Source of the DNA: Halovivax sp.
GTDB taxonomy: Archaea > Halobacteriota > Halobacteria > Halobacteriales > Natrialbaceae
NCBI GenBank assembly: GCA_007135505.1
Contig: SLIS01000061.1
Span: 1-5,978 of the forward strand
Direction: 5' to 3'
DNA: 5,978 nt
Made by a program: the position numbers and the translations under genes
Notes under the pieces: generated by a model
The model's database searches: none
Seen by the model: only the letters and a program-made list of their open reading frames with translations
Told to the model about the DNA's origin: nothing
Shown here: positions 1 through 4,401 of the stretch, in pieces
How the letters are laid out: each line of letters opens with the position of its first letter
How positions within the stretch are numbered: the stretch's first letter is position 1

Positions 1-189
1 GAAATCAAAAAAGATTATTATTGAATACTATTTCCGTTCCGGCTACCGATTTGTCCGTCGTTTACCCAACCTATTTCGAGGGTTCCCGGAGCAGGTCCGT
101 TCGTCAGCACTCACTTTCGACTCGAATATGGGCGGAATACCGGTGTCACGAACTTCCGTGGCTCAGTCACGTCGCACTGCCGGCGACCA
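1..189. other. Left-edge non-coding stretch, AT-rich at its start
   Basis: No gene can be supported here. Bases 1-30 are AT-rich and carry A6 at 7-12, which is T6 on the minus strand. That could be an oligo-T terminator for the minus-strand BofA-like transcript or part of a promoter for a gene off the left edge; the two cannot be separated. A plus-strand open frame covering 21-302 has an Arg/Pro/Ser-rich translation typical of an off-frame reading of GC-rich DNA, and it overlaps the BofA-like gene. Confidence 0.4.
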
Positions 190-399
190 CTAGACCGGAA
201 CCAGCGGACCCACCGACGCCACGAAGGCGACGTCTAGCAGTGCGAGCAGGATCACGAGTATCGCCCCGGGGACGCCGAGGACCGCACAGATCAGGAGCGT
301 GACGATCGAGATCTGGACGCCGAGCCCGAAGATATTCGCCAGGAACAGGATCACGAGGCCGACGAGCGCATTGATCAGCAATCCTCTCAGGGAAACCAT
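190..399 (-). CDS. BofA-family small membrane protein
   Basis: Encodes a 69-residue hydrophobic protein. The N-terminal half (about residues 8-22) forms a membrane segment followed by FGLGV. The second half (about 27-58) is a second long hydrophobic stretch with the motif GVPGAILVILLALLDVAF. The layout of an INAxxGLxxL helix, GLGV turn, GVPGA and a hydrophobic end is that of haloarchaeal proteins annotated as pro-sigmaK processing inhibitor BofA family. Archaea have no sigma-K, so the name marks homology only and the role is unknown; it acts in the membrane. The frame is open upstream to 558, but the extra 53 residues are Arg-rich and non-hydrophobic, with no family resemblance. The ATG at 397-399 also has a TATA-like element at the right distance, so I chose it. 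The gene is divergent from the antitoxin-like gene at 576. Confidence 0.75.
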   Translation of the reverse strand: MVSLRGLLINALVGLVILFLANIFGLGVQISIVTLLICAVLGVPGAILVILLALLDVAFVASVGPLVPV

Positions 400-422
400 G
401 CCATCCGGCACGGTGACTCGGC

Positions 423-431
423 ATTTTGTTA
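423..431 (-). promoter_or_regulatory. Candidate TATA box for the BofA-like gene
   Basis: On the minus strand this reads taacaaaat, centred about 28 bases before the ATG at 399. That spacing fits a leaderless haloarchaeal transcript. No Shine-Dalgarno sequence is visible before the ATG. The match to a TATA consensus is only fair. Confidence 0.3.
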
Positions 432-507
432 CGCGTCGCCTTCGCTTCGAGCGCTCTCGCGGAAGCTGACGCGCGTTTGACCTGACGGTCGGCGTCACAT
501 CCTCGAG

Positions 508-521
508 GCGCTCCGGAGCGC
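508..521. repeat. Perfect 14-bp palindrome in the divergent intergenic region
   Basis: gcgctccggagcgc is identical to its reverse complement. It lies about 55-68 bases upstream of the ATG at 576 and just upstream of the candidate TATA of that gene, where a regulator could bind. In GC-rich DNA about one palindrome of this size per several kilobases is expected by chance, so function is not established. Confidence 0.25.
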
Positions 522-540
522 AGCCCGGAATCACATTAAC

Positions 541-550
541 GCTTTTACCC
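541..550 (+). promoter_or_regulatory. Candidate TATA region for the antitoxin-like gene
   Basis: gcttttaccc sits about 26-35 bases before the ATG at 576, the position expected for a leaderless haloarchaeal start. No purine-rich Shine-Dalgarno is present upstream of 576. The box itself is weak. Confidence 0.3.
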
Positions 551-557
551 TTCCACA

Positions 558-574
558 CTATTGTGCAACTATAG
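558..574. promoter_or_regulatory. Candidate operator: inverted repeat abutting the start codon
   Basis: The arms ctattgt (558-564) and actatag (568-574) are inverted repeats with a single mismatch, separated by gca. The site fills the space between the candidate TATA box and the ATG at 576, so a bound protein would block transcription initiation. AbiEi-type antitoxins repress their own operon through inverted repeats, which makes autoregulation by the downstream wHTH protein a reasonable inference. Confidence 0.35.
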
Positions 575-575
575 A

Positions 576-1241
576 ATGTACGAAGTGTGTGGCGAGCGGG
601 AATTGAAGGTCGTCTGCGCCCTCGAAACGGGCGATTCTATCTCGGGCCTCGCTCGGCGCATCGACGAAAATCGTGAGACGATTCGACGCGTCGTCGAGCG
701 TCTCGAATCGGCGGGGTTCGTCGAGTACGACCGCGGACTCCACCTGGTCGATTCGACCATCCGATCGGCGGGCCTCGAGTTCCTGGCAGCGGCGGCCGAT
801 CGCTCGCCACCGTCGATTCAGGACGCGTACGTTCTTCCCCAGTTCGCGAACATGCCCTACGCGTTCACGTCCATCGATGCCGTCTACGTCTGGACCCACG
901 GCGGCTATCAGGTCGCTCGTGACCCGACGGACTATCCGCTATTCATCGCCGTTCGCGAGGTCGACCTGGACGACTGGTCGTCGTTCTTCGATCGGTTCGG
1001 AATCTCATCGGCACGGGACCGTCGTCCGCCGGACGAGTTCGACGGGCCGATACAGGTCGTTCTCGATCCCCAGCCAGCCGTCGAAGCCGAACTGGTCGAC
1101 GGTCGGCCGGTACTTCCACTGCAGCAGACGGTCGACTTCGCTCGCGATCACTACGCCACCTTCGAATCCGCTCTCGACATGCTCGCCCGGCTCTACGACG
1201 ACATCGATACCGGGACGGGATACCGTCTGGAGCCTGCCTGA
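576..1241 (+). CDS. wHTH protein, probable antitoxin of an AbiE-like toxin-antitoxin pair
   Basis: Encodes 221 residues. Residues about 5-60 form a winged helix: GERELKVVCALETGDSISGL, then a recognition-helix-like stretch RIDENRETIRRVVERLESAG, then the wing FVEYDRGLHLVDS. The remaining 160 residues are an alpha/beta domain rich in aromatic and acidic residues (AYVLPQFANMPYAFT, then YPLFIAVREVDLDDWSSFF), which I do not recognise as an enzyme. A HTH protein of this size immediately followed by a nucleotidyltransferase-like frame (SD at 1259-1266, ATG at 1270) is the AbiEi/AbiEii arrangement, so an antitoxin and operon autorepressor is the best guess. The frame extends upstream to a TTG at 561, but ATG 576 fits the leaderless promoter. 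Because the toxin is broken, this would be an orphan antitoxin. A plain transcription regulator remains possible. Confidence 0.6.
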   Translation: MYEVCGERELKVVCALETGDSISGLARRIDENRETIRRVVERLESAGFVEYDRGLHLVDSTIRSAGLEFLAAAADRSPPSIQDAYVLPQFANMPYAFTSIDAVYVWTHGGYQVARDPTDYPLFIAVREVDLDDWSSFFDRFGISSARDRRPPDEFDGPIQVVLDPQPAVEAELVDGRPVLPLQQTVDFARDHYATFESALDMLARLYDDIDTGTGYRLEPA

Positions 1242-1258
1242 CCATGCACTTGAAATCC

Positions 1259-1266
1259 GGGAGTGA
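1259..1266 (+). promoter_or_regulatory. Shine-Dalgarno sequence before the toxin-like frame
   Basis: gggagtga resembles the haloarchaeal ggaggtga complement of the 16S rRNA 3' end. It ends 3 bases before the ATG at 1270, with its GGAG core 6 bases away. A recognisable SD here, unlike the leaderless starts elsewhere, indicates that the 1270 frame was the second cistron of an operon with the HTH gene. Confidence 0.45.
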
Positions 1267-1269
1267 CGG

Positions 1270-1490
1270 ATGAGCCAGGAAGCCCGGAGCGAGACGCTTA
1301 TCACGGTCCTGGAGGCGTTGACCGATTCCAGTCTTGGGTTCGTTCTCGTCGGCGGTGGACTCGATCACCGGTTCAAGAGTCTGTTTGGTCACTCGACGGC
1401 GTCGACTGACGACCTCGAGACCCTTCGTTCGTTTCTCGACCGTCAACGATCGCTACTCGATCGATCGTAGTCACACGTATTCGAGGCGGA
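1270..1490 (+). pseudogene. Remnant of an AbiEii/MenT-like nucleotidyltransferase toxin
   Basis: The surviving frame (1270-1470, 66 residues) begins with SETLITVLEALTDSSLGFVLVGG. That is the helix, strand and GG opening of nucleotidyltransferase-fold toxins (motif hGG followed about 9-13 residues later by DxD). The catalytic DxD is missing: after GG the sequence runs through FKSLF to STDDLETLRSFLDRQ, with STDD about 17 residues on and no DxD. This suggests internal damage. The frame stops at TAG 1468-1470, next to the microrepeat tcgatcgatcg. Beyond the stop the same frame reads SHVFEAEA, which looks like continuing family sequence, up to the palindrome at 1490. The rest of the gene is absent from the window, including beyond the right end of the element. 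The protein would be inactive as a transferase. An unrelated short ORF cannot be excluded without a search. Confidence 0.5.
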
Positions 1491-1512
1491 AGCCCACGAC
1501 TTCAGTCGTGGG
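1490..1512. repeat. Left copy of the 23-base transposon palindrome
   Basis: The core cccacgacttcagtcgtggg (1493-1512) folds into a perfect 8-bp stem with a ttca loop and is preceded by aag. The same 23 bases occur at 2842-2864 in the same orientation, as fixed by the loop and the aag. This hairpin is characteristic of the right ends of TnpB-only elements in haloarchaea. Here it marks where the toxin homology stops. It may be a genuine left end, a solo end or small palindrome-bearing derivative of another element, or the scar of a rearrangement. Confidence 0.85.
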
Positions 1513-1580
1513 AGGAAGCCGACAAAGCAGTATATTGTCCACGAGCGCCGTCAGGCTGACTCCTCGCATTAATCATTAAA

Positions 1581-1588
1581 TTTATAAA
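1581..1588 (+). promoter_or_regulatory. TATA box of tnpB
   Basis: tttataaa, inside an AT-rich run from 1569 to 1590, ends 27 bases before the ATG at 1615. That is the spacing for a leaderless haloarchaeal mRNA. No SD sequence precedes the ATG. A second AT-rich element, atataagg at 1601-1608, is too close to the start to act as TATA for it. Confidence 0.5.
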
Positions 1589-1614
1589 ACAACAGTTCGT
1601 ATATAAGGTCGTAG

Positions 1615-2871
1615 ATGGAGGTCAAGCGAACTATACCGGTCAAACTATCGGTTCCCGACGACCGACAGGACGACCTCCATCAGACCATCGACCAGTTCAA
1701 TCACGCCGCCAGCTACACCGTCCAACACGGTCGAAGCGACGACGGTTATCTCCTCCTCGACAAGTCGAAGATACACGACAACGTGTACTACGACTTGCGA
1801 GATGAGACAGACTTGCCCGCAAACCTCTGTGTCCGGGCGTACTCGAAAGCCGTCGAAGCGATGAAGTCTACAGTCGCTGACTGGAAGAAGGGCAATAGCC
1901 GACCGCTCCCACGATTCAACGAACCGTCTGCCGTCTACGACAAGCGGACGCTGACCATCAAGGACAGGTCGGCCACGCTCTCCACCATCAACGGAAGAGT
2001 CGCCGTGGACTACGTTCTCGGCGACTACCAGAAATCCTACCTTGATGACGATGCGTACGAGAAGCGGATGGGGACGCTCCACTACCGCGAGGACGAGGAT
2101 GCGTTCTACCTCCACATCGTCCTCAAGAAAGAGGTTGACGAACGAGACGGTGACAAGGTACTGGGCGTGGACGTGAACTTGAAGAACGTCGCCGTGACCA
2201 GCGCTGGGTCGTTCTACGACGGTGGCGAGCTGTTGTGGGGTCAGAACCATTACTTCCGCGTGCGTCGAAGCCTTCAGCACAAAGGCACTCGCTCCGCCAA
2301 GCAGGTACTCCGGCAACTGTCGGGGCGAGAAAACCGCTTCGTGTTGAACCGCCTGCACACTATTTCTCGACGCATCGTAGAGGAAGCCGACGCCTGTGAC
2401 TGTTCGTATATCGCCGTCGAACGCTTGACCCACATCCGTGAGCGGATGGACAACCGGAACGACCAAGTGAAGCGGCAGATGCACAACTGGGCGTTCCGCG
2501 AACTCCAAGAAATGCTCGAATGGAAGGCCGCCGAGCACGGCATCCGCGTTGAGCAGATCCCACCTGCGTTTACTTCGCAAACCTGCTCGAAGTGCGGCCA
2601 TCAATCCAGCAGGAACCGCAATTCTGACGGCTGGTTCGAGTGTACCGAGTGTGAGTACTCGGTTGACGGCGATTACAACGCGGCGAAGAACATCGGCCTC
2701 AAGTTGCTAACTTTACCGGAGGGCAAACGCCCCTCCGGGTTGGGCGACGGTCATCTCGCCCTCAAGTCGGGGACGCTGAACGGGAACGGTGAGTACACCG
2801 CCTCCGACTCTGTTGAGTCGGCAGACCGGGAGTCCACCGACAAGCCCACGACTTCAGTCGTGGGTCGATGA
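1615..2871 (+). CDS. tnpB: TnpB RNA-guided DNA endonuclease
   Basis: Encodes 418 residues, full length for TnpB. The N-terminal part (about 1-180) is the helix-rich/wedge region starting MEVKRTIPVKL. The split RuvC-like nuclease has all three acidic residues: D186 in GVDVNLKN, E269 in IAVERL, and D353 in GDYNAAKNIG. The zinc ribbon lies between the last two, with C324/C327 and C343/C346 (TCSKCG, FECTEC). TnpB cleaves DNA guided by an RNA made from its own 3' end (shown for ISDra2), which helps the element persist at its donor site. The catalytic residues are intact, so this is not a nuclease-dead TldR-type repressor. The C-terminal tail after residue 360 (LTLPEGKRPSGLGDGHLALK onward) lies where the guide RNA is encoded. 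The last residues, KPTTSVVG, are a translation of the end hairpin, and the stop lies just past it in probable flanking DNA. No tnpA partner is present. Confidence 0.93.
   Translation: MEVKRTIPVKLSVPDDRQDDLHQTIDQFNHAASYTVQHGRSDDGYLLLDKSKIHDNVYYDLRDETDLPANLCVRAYSKAVEAMKSTVADWKKGNSRPLPRFNEPSAVYDKRTLTIKDRSATLSTINGRVAVDYVLGDYQKSYLDDDAYEKRMGTLHYREDEDAFYLHIVLKKEVDERDGDKVLGVDVNLKNVAVTSAGSFYDGGELLWGQNHYFRVRRSLQHKGTRSAKQVLRQLSGRENRFVLNRLHTISRRIVEEADACDCSYIAVERLTHIRERMDNRNDQVKRQMHNWAFRELQEMLEWKAAEHGIRVEQIPPAFTSQTCSKCGHQSSRNRNSDGWFECTECEYSVDGDYNAAKNIGLKLLTLPEGKRPSGLGDGHLALKSGTLNGNGEYTASDSVESADRESTDKPTTSVVGR
2716..2738. repeat. Hairpin inside the tnpB 3' coding end
   Basis: Perfect 8-bp arms ccggaggg (2716-2723) and ccctccgg (2731-2738) enclose a 7-base loop. 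It lies downstream of the RuvC-III aspartate, in sequence that encodes LPEGKRPSGL. Probably part of the guide-RNA scaffold rather than a terminator, since no T-run follows. Confidence 0.6.
2842..2864. repeat. Right copy of the transposon palindrome (right end)
   Basis: Identical over 23 bases to 1490-1512 and in the same orientation. The core hairpin is 2845-2864. It overlaps the last codons of tnpB and, on the other strand, the last codons and stop of the 2854-3474 gene. It is the expected right-end recognition hairpin and the 3' hairpin of the guide-RNA scaffold. Confidence 0.9.
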
Positions 2872-3474
2872 CGGAATCTTCGCGACCGCCTCTCGCAGCT
2901 GCGACGGCGCGGTCCACTCGTGCGCTCGGTCCCCGGTCAGGAGCGCCCGGACGTGCGAGGCCGCCATGCCGTTGTCGTAGCGCTCGCGCTCCGTTCTCGG
3001 GTCCGGGTACCGCCGTTTCAGCACCCACGTCTTCTCCCGGTAGGCCGGCGCGAAGAGCAGTCCAAGCTCCCAGACGTAGCCGCCGTCGAAGTCCTCGACG
3101 ACGGCGACGACGTGGGTCGCCACGCCGCAGAGGATGTCGAACAGACGGGTCCAGAGCCGGATCTCGTCGGGGGTGAGGTCGAAGTCCTCCAGCCGGATCG
3201 CCGTCGCCGGCGGGTCCGTGCGCCCGTCCAGTGCCTCGTAGACGATCGCCCGTCGCGTGGCCGCGGCGCTGTCGTCGCCCGCGCCGACGATCAGGTACCG
3301 ACGGTCGTGACTCGCGAGCCGGTTCAGCAGGGGTCCGTGGACGATGTCTTTGATCCGCTGGTGCTCGGCCGGCGTGAGTTCGATCGCGGAGACTTCCGCC
3401 AGCAGGGTGTCTTCGTCCGGAATCCCGGCTGCGTCGTGACTGGTCTCGCCAGCCGAATCCGGGGGTCCTTCCAT
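2854..3474 (-). CDS. Uncharacterised Rossmann-like protein, possibly NDT/TIR-like nucleotide-binding
   Basis: Encodes 206 residues. After an acidic leader and a helical segment (about 20-55), the order of elements is a strand RRYLIVGAGDD (58-68), a helix (70-82), a strand TAIRLEDF (91-98), a long helix TPDEIRLWTRLFDIL (101-115), a strand THVVAVVED (120-128), then GGYVWELGLLFAP (131-143) with E136, a strand KTWVLKRRYP (148-157), and a C-terminal helix. A hydrophobic strand, a Gly-rich turn and then xxELGxxxA resembles the nucleoside 2-deoxyribosyltransferase/TIR-like superfold, where such a Glu is catalytic. This is pattern similarity only; the substrate is unknown. The ATG at 3474 has an AT-rich upstream region and no SD. 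The C-terminus (T-H-D-stop) is read from the transposon palindrome, so the native end may have been replaced. Convergent overlap with tnpB is 18 bases. Confidence 0.7.
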   Translation of the reverse strand: MEGPPDSAGETSHDAAGIPDEDTLLAEVSAIELTPAEHQRIKDIVHGPLLNRLASHDRRYLIVGAGDDSAAATRRAIVYEALDGRTDPPATAIRLEDFDLTPDEIRLWTRLFDILCGVATHVVAVVEDFDGGYVWELGLLFAPAYREKTWVLKRRYPDPRTERERYDNGMAASHVRALLTGDRAHEWTAPSQLREAVAKIPSSTHD

Positions 3475-3495
3475 CGATCAATAATGGTAATTAGT

Positions 3496-3503
3496 ACGTA
3501 TTA
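3496..3503 (-). promoter_or_regulatory. Candidate TATA box for the Rossmann-like gene
   Basis: The minus strand reads taatacgt, centred about 26 bases before the ATG at 3474, in an AT-rich stretch from 3479 to 3530. The spacing fits a leaderless transcript. A second candidate, ctaattac at 3487-3494, is somewhat too close. Confidence 0.3.
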
Positions 3504-3575
3504 GTCATTCGATCTGTGTATACGATTAACTGACACTTGAGGTCCCATTCCGGACGCGGGTCCGCTCAGTCTCCG

Positions 3576-3704
3576 GACCACTGGCTAACTCGCTCCTGAC
3601 TAGGTCCCGATTCGTTTCCAAACTAGTCCCCGATCAGTTCCTGAACCCGTGTATCGACTAATCTGCAACTCTTGGCAAATCGATTCCCAAATAACTCGTC
3701 TACG
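3576..3704. repeat. Degenerate 11-12 base periodic repeat, block 1
   Basis: AACT-like words recur at 3576 (gacc), 3587, 3598 (gact), 3610 (attc), 3621, 3633 (atca), 3645 (accc), 3656 (gact), 3667, 3678 (aatc) and 3693. The steps are 11 or 12 bases apart from the last. The units approximate aactcgttcccg, for example aactcgctcctg, aactagtccccg and aatcgattccca. Individual units are poorly conserved, but the spacing is regular. They share the AAC-Y-R-N-T opening with block 2. Function is not known. Confidence 0.45.
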
Positions 3705-3740
3705 GACCGCTGATGAATTCTCGATAGGCATGGGGCCACA

Positions 3741-3761
3741 CGCTCGGTCGGTCCCCGAGCG
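3741..3761. repeat. GC-rich hairpin between the two repeat blocks
   Basis: The arms cgctcgg (3741-3747) and ccgagcg (3755-3761) are perfect inverted repeats with a 7-base loop. No T-run follows on either strand, so a terminator is unlikely. It may be a protein site or chance. Confidence 0.3.
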
Positions 3762-3800
3762 CCTCCCGCTTACCGTTTGATCGCGTCCCGATCGGTACGG

Positions 3801-3860
3801 AACCATTTGCGCAACCGATTGTGGAACTAATTACCAAACCAGTTGCGAAACTATTTGCGA
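3801..3860. repeat. Five 12-base tandem repeats, block 2
   Basis: Exact 12-base steps at 3801, 3813, 3825, 3837 and 3849 give aaccatttgcgc, aaccgattgtgg, aactaattacca, aaccagttgcga and aactatttgcga. All five fit AACYRNTTRYNN. A sixth, out-of-phase relative lies at 3771 (taccgtttgatc). The array ends 24 bases before the TATA box of the wHTH gene at 3915, the usual position for regulator sites. Iteron-like or regulator-binding roles are possible; no replication gene is in view. Confidence 0.65.
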
Positions 3861-3883
3861 TAACGACCTCATTTAGACGCAAA

Positions 3884-3891
3884 TGTTTATG
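3884..3891 (+). promoter_or_regulatory. TATA box of the wHTH regulator gene
   Basis: tgtttatg is centred about 27 bases before the ATG at 3915, with no SD between. This is the standard leaderless haloarchaeal layout. It supports 3915 rather than the in-frame GTG at 3891, which lies on the TATA box itself. Confidence 0.5.
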
Positions 3892-3914
3892 TGACCTCCG
3901 TCCCAAGCGAGCGT

Positions 3915-4349
3915 ATGAGACCCGAGCCGACGGCGACCGACTCGTCGTCCGCACCGAACGCGTCGCCCGGCTCCTTCGACTCCTGGCTCGCCCTGCAGAA
4001 AGCGACCGACGAGAAGCGAGCCGACATCCTCGCGGATATCGTCGGCCACCCGTCGGGCATGCCGAGCGTCGAGGAGCTCGACTACATGAATCCGCCGCTC
4101 AGCGACGACGCGATCCGCCGGCACCTCCACACGCTGATGGACGTCGGCGTCGTCCGCGAACGCGAGATCGAGCCCGGCAACCGCCTCCGGGACTATCCCT
4201 ACAAGTTCTACGAACTCACCGACGCGGCCCGCGACCTGTTCGACCGGAACGGCCTGTTCCCCGAGGACGCCTGGCGGCGCCAGTACCAGTCGGTCGAGAA
4301 GACGGATCGGGTCCAGGCCCTCGAGACGATGCCTCGTCCGGACGCCTGA
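3915..4349 (+). CDS. Winged-helix (ArsR-like) transcriptional regulator
   Basis: Encodes 144 residues. After a Ser/Pro/Thr-rich leader (1-18), FDSWLALQKATDEKRADILADIVGHP (21-46) begins the helical part. The HTH follows, with a recognition-helix-like stretch SDDAIRRHLHTLMDVGVV (63-80) and a wing REREIEPGNRLRDYPYKFYELTDAARDLF (81-109). The tail is FPEDAWRRQYQSVEKT and ends METMP-like with a Pro-rich tip. This family is common in haloarchaea, often on plasmids and near mobile DNA, and is usually annotated ArsR-like. There is no cysteine pair for metal sensing. It is expected to act as a cytoplasmic dimeric DNA-binding regulator; the targets are unknown, and the repeats directly upstream are obvious candidates. 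The gene is convergent with the GGT gene, 52 bases apart. Confidence 0.75.
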   Translation: MRPEPTATDSSSAPNASPGSFDSWLALQKATDEKRADILADIVGHPSGMPSVEELDYMNPPLSDDAIRRHLHTLMDVGVVREREIEPGNRLRDYPYKFYELTDAARDLFDRNGLFPEDAWRRQYQSVEKTDRVQALETMPRPDA

Positions 4350-4401
4350 GACGCTGCTGGCGTGGTACCCCGTCGACGCTCTACACCGGCCCGACGACAC
4401 C

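Larger units (their letters stand above)
1490..2864 (+). mobile_element. IS1341-type (IS200/IS605 superfamily) TnpB-only element
   Basis: The element carries one complete tnpB and ends in a sequence-conserved hairpin. There is no tnpA (the Y1 HUH transposase) in the window, so it cannot encode its own strand-transfer enzyme and would depend on TnpA supplied in trans. The right boundary should lie at or within a few bases of the palindrome at 2842-2864. The left boundary is uncertain: it is either the matching palindrome at 1490-1512 or somewhere in the AT-rich stretch 1513-1580. Members of this superfamily do not make target-site duplications, and none is evident. Base composition is visibly more AT-rich than both flanks, which supports transfer. 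Left and right flanks belong to unrelated genes. Confidence 0.8.
2700..2884 (+). ncRNA. Predicted TnpB guide RNA (sotRNA / omega RNA / reRNA)
   Basis: Sense-overlapping RNAs from the 3' ends of IS1341-type tnpB genes are known in Halobacterium salinarum, and the TnpB guide RNA consists of the element's 3' end plus adjoining flank. Two stable hairpins fit the scaffold: ccggaggg/ccctccgg at 2716-2738, and the end palindrome at 2845-2864. The guide segment would then be the first 16-20 bases of flank, beginning at or a few bases after 2865 (tcgatgacggaatcttcgcg). The 5' end near 2700 and the exact guide start are estimates. The guide is antisense to the 3' end of the minus-strand gene at 2854-3474. 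Confidence 0.6.
3475..3914. other. 440-base divergent intergenic region
   Basis: No gene is supported between the minus-strand gene at 2854-3474 and the wHTH gene at 3915. The stretch holds promoter elements at both ends, two blocks of degenerate 11-12 base repeats (3576-3704 and 3801-3860), and a GC-rich hairpin (3741-3761). Short frames here (for example minus 3600-3806) are not protein-like and are contradicted by the repeat structure. Confidence 0.6.

Noticed and set aside
400..558. N-terminal extension of the BofA-like protein to 558
   Set aside because: The extension is Arg-rich and unlike the family, and would place its start over the divergent promoter; the ATG at 399 has suitable spacing to a TATA-like element.
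561..575. TTG start five codons upstream of the antitoxin-like gene
   Set aside because: It lies inside the candidate operator; ATG 576 fits the TATA spacing and family start MYEVCGE.
1645..2604. 319-residue minus-strand frame opposite tnpB
   Set aside because: It is the antisense shadow of an intact tnpB with all motifs; the open frame follows from codon bias.
2845..2864. Palindrome as an intrinsic transcription terminator
   Set aside because: No T-run follows on either strand and the sequence is conserved as a transposon end; termination there is possible but not supported.
1615..2871. TldR-type nuclease-dead repressor
   Set aside because: D186, E269 and D353 and all four zinc cysteines are present.
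2762..3481. 239-residue minus-strand open frame overlapping the Rossmann-like gene
   Set aside because: Its translation is Arg/Gly/Pro-rich without secondary-structure pattern; the frame at 2854-3474 has regular strand-helix order and a haloarchaeal acidic composition.
3801..3860. CRISPR array
   Set aside because: Units are 12 bases, contiguous and divergent, with no spacers and no cas genes.
3576..3860. Replication origin
   Set aside because: Repeats are origin-like in layout, but no orc1/cdc6 or plasmid rep gene and no recognisable ORB element is in the window.
3700..3954. 84-residue minus-strand frame across the repeat region, with apparent four-residue periodicity
   Set aside because: The periodicity only reflects the 12-base DNA repeat; there is no promoter, no family resemblance, and it overlaps the wHTH start.
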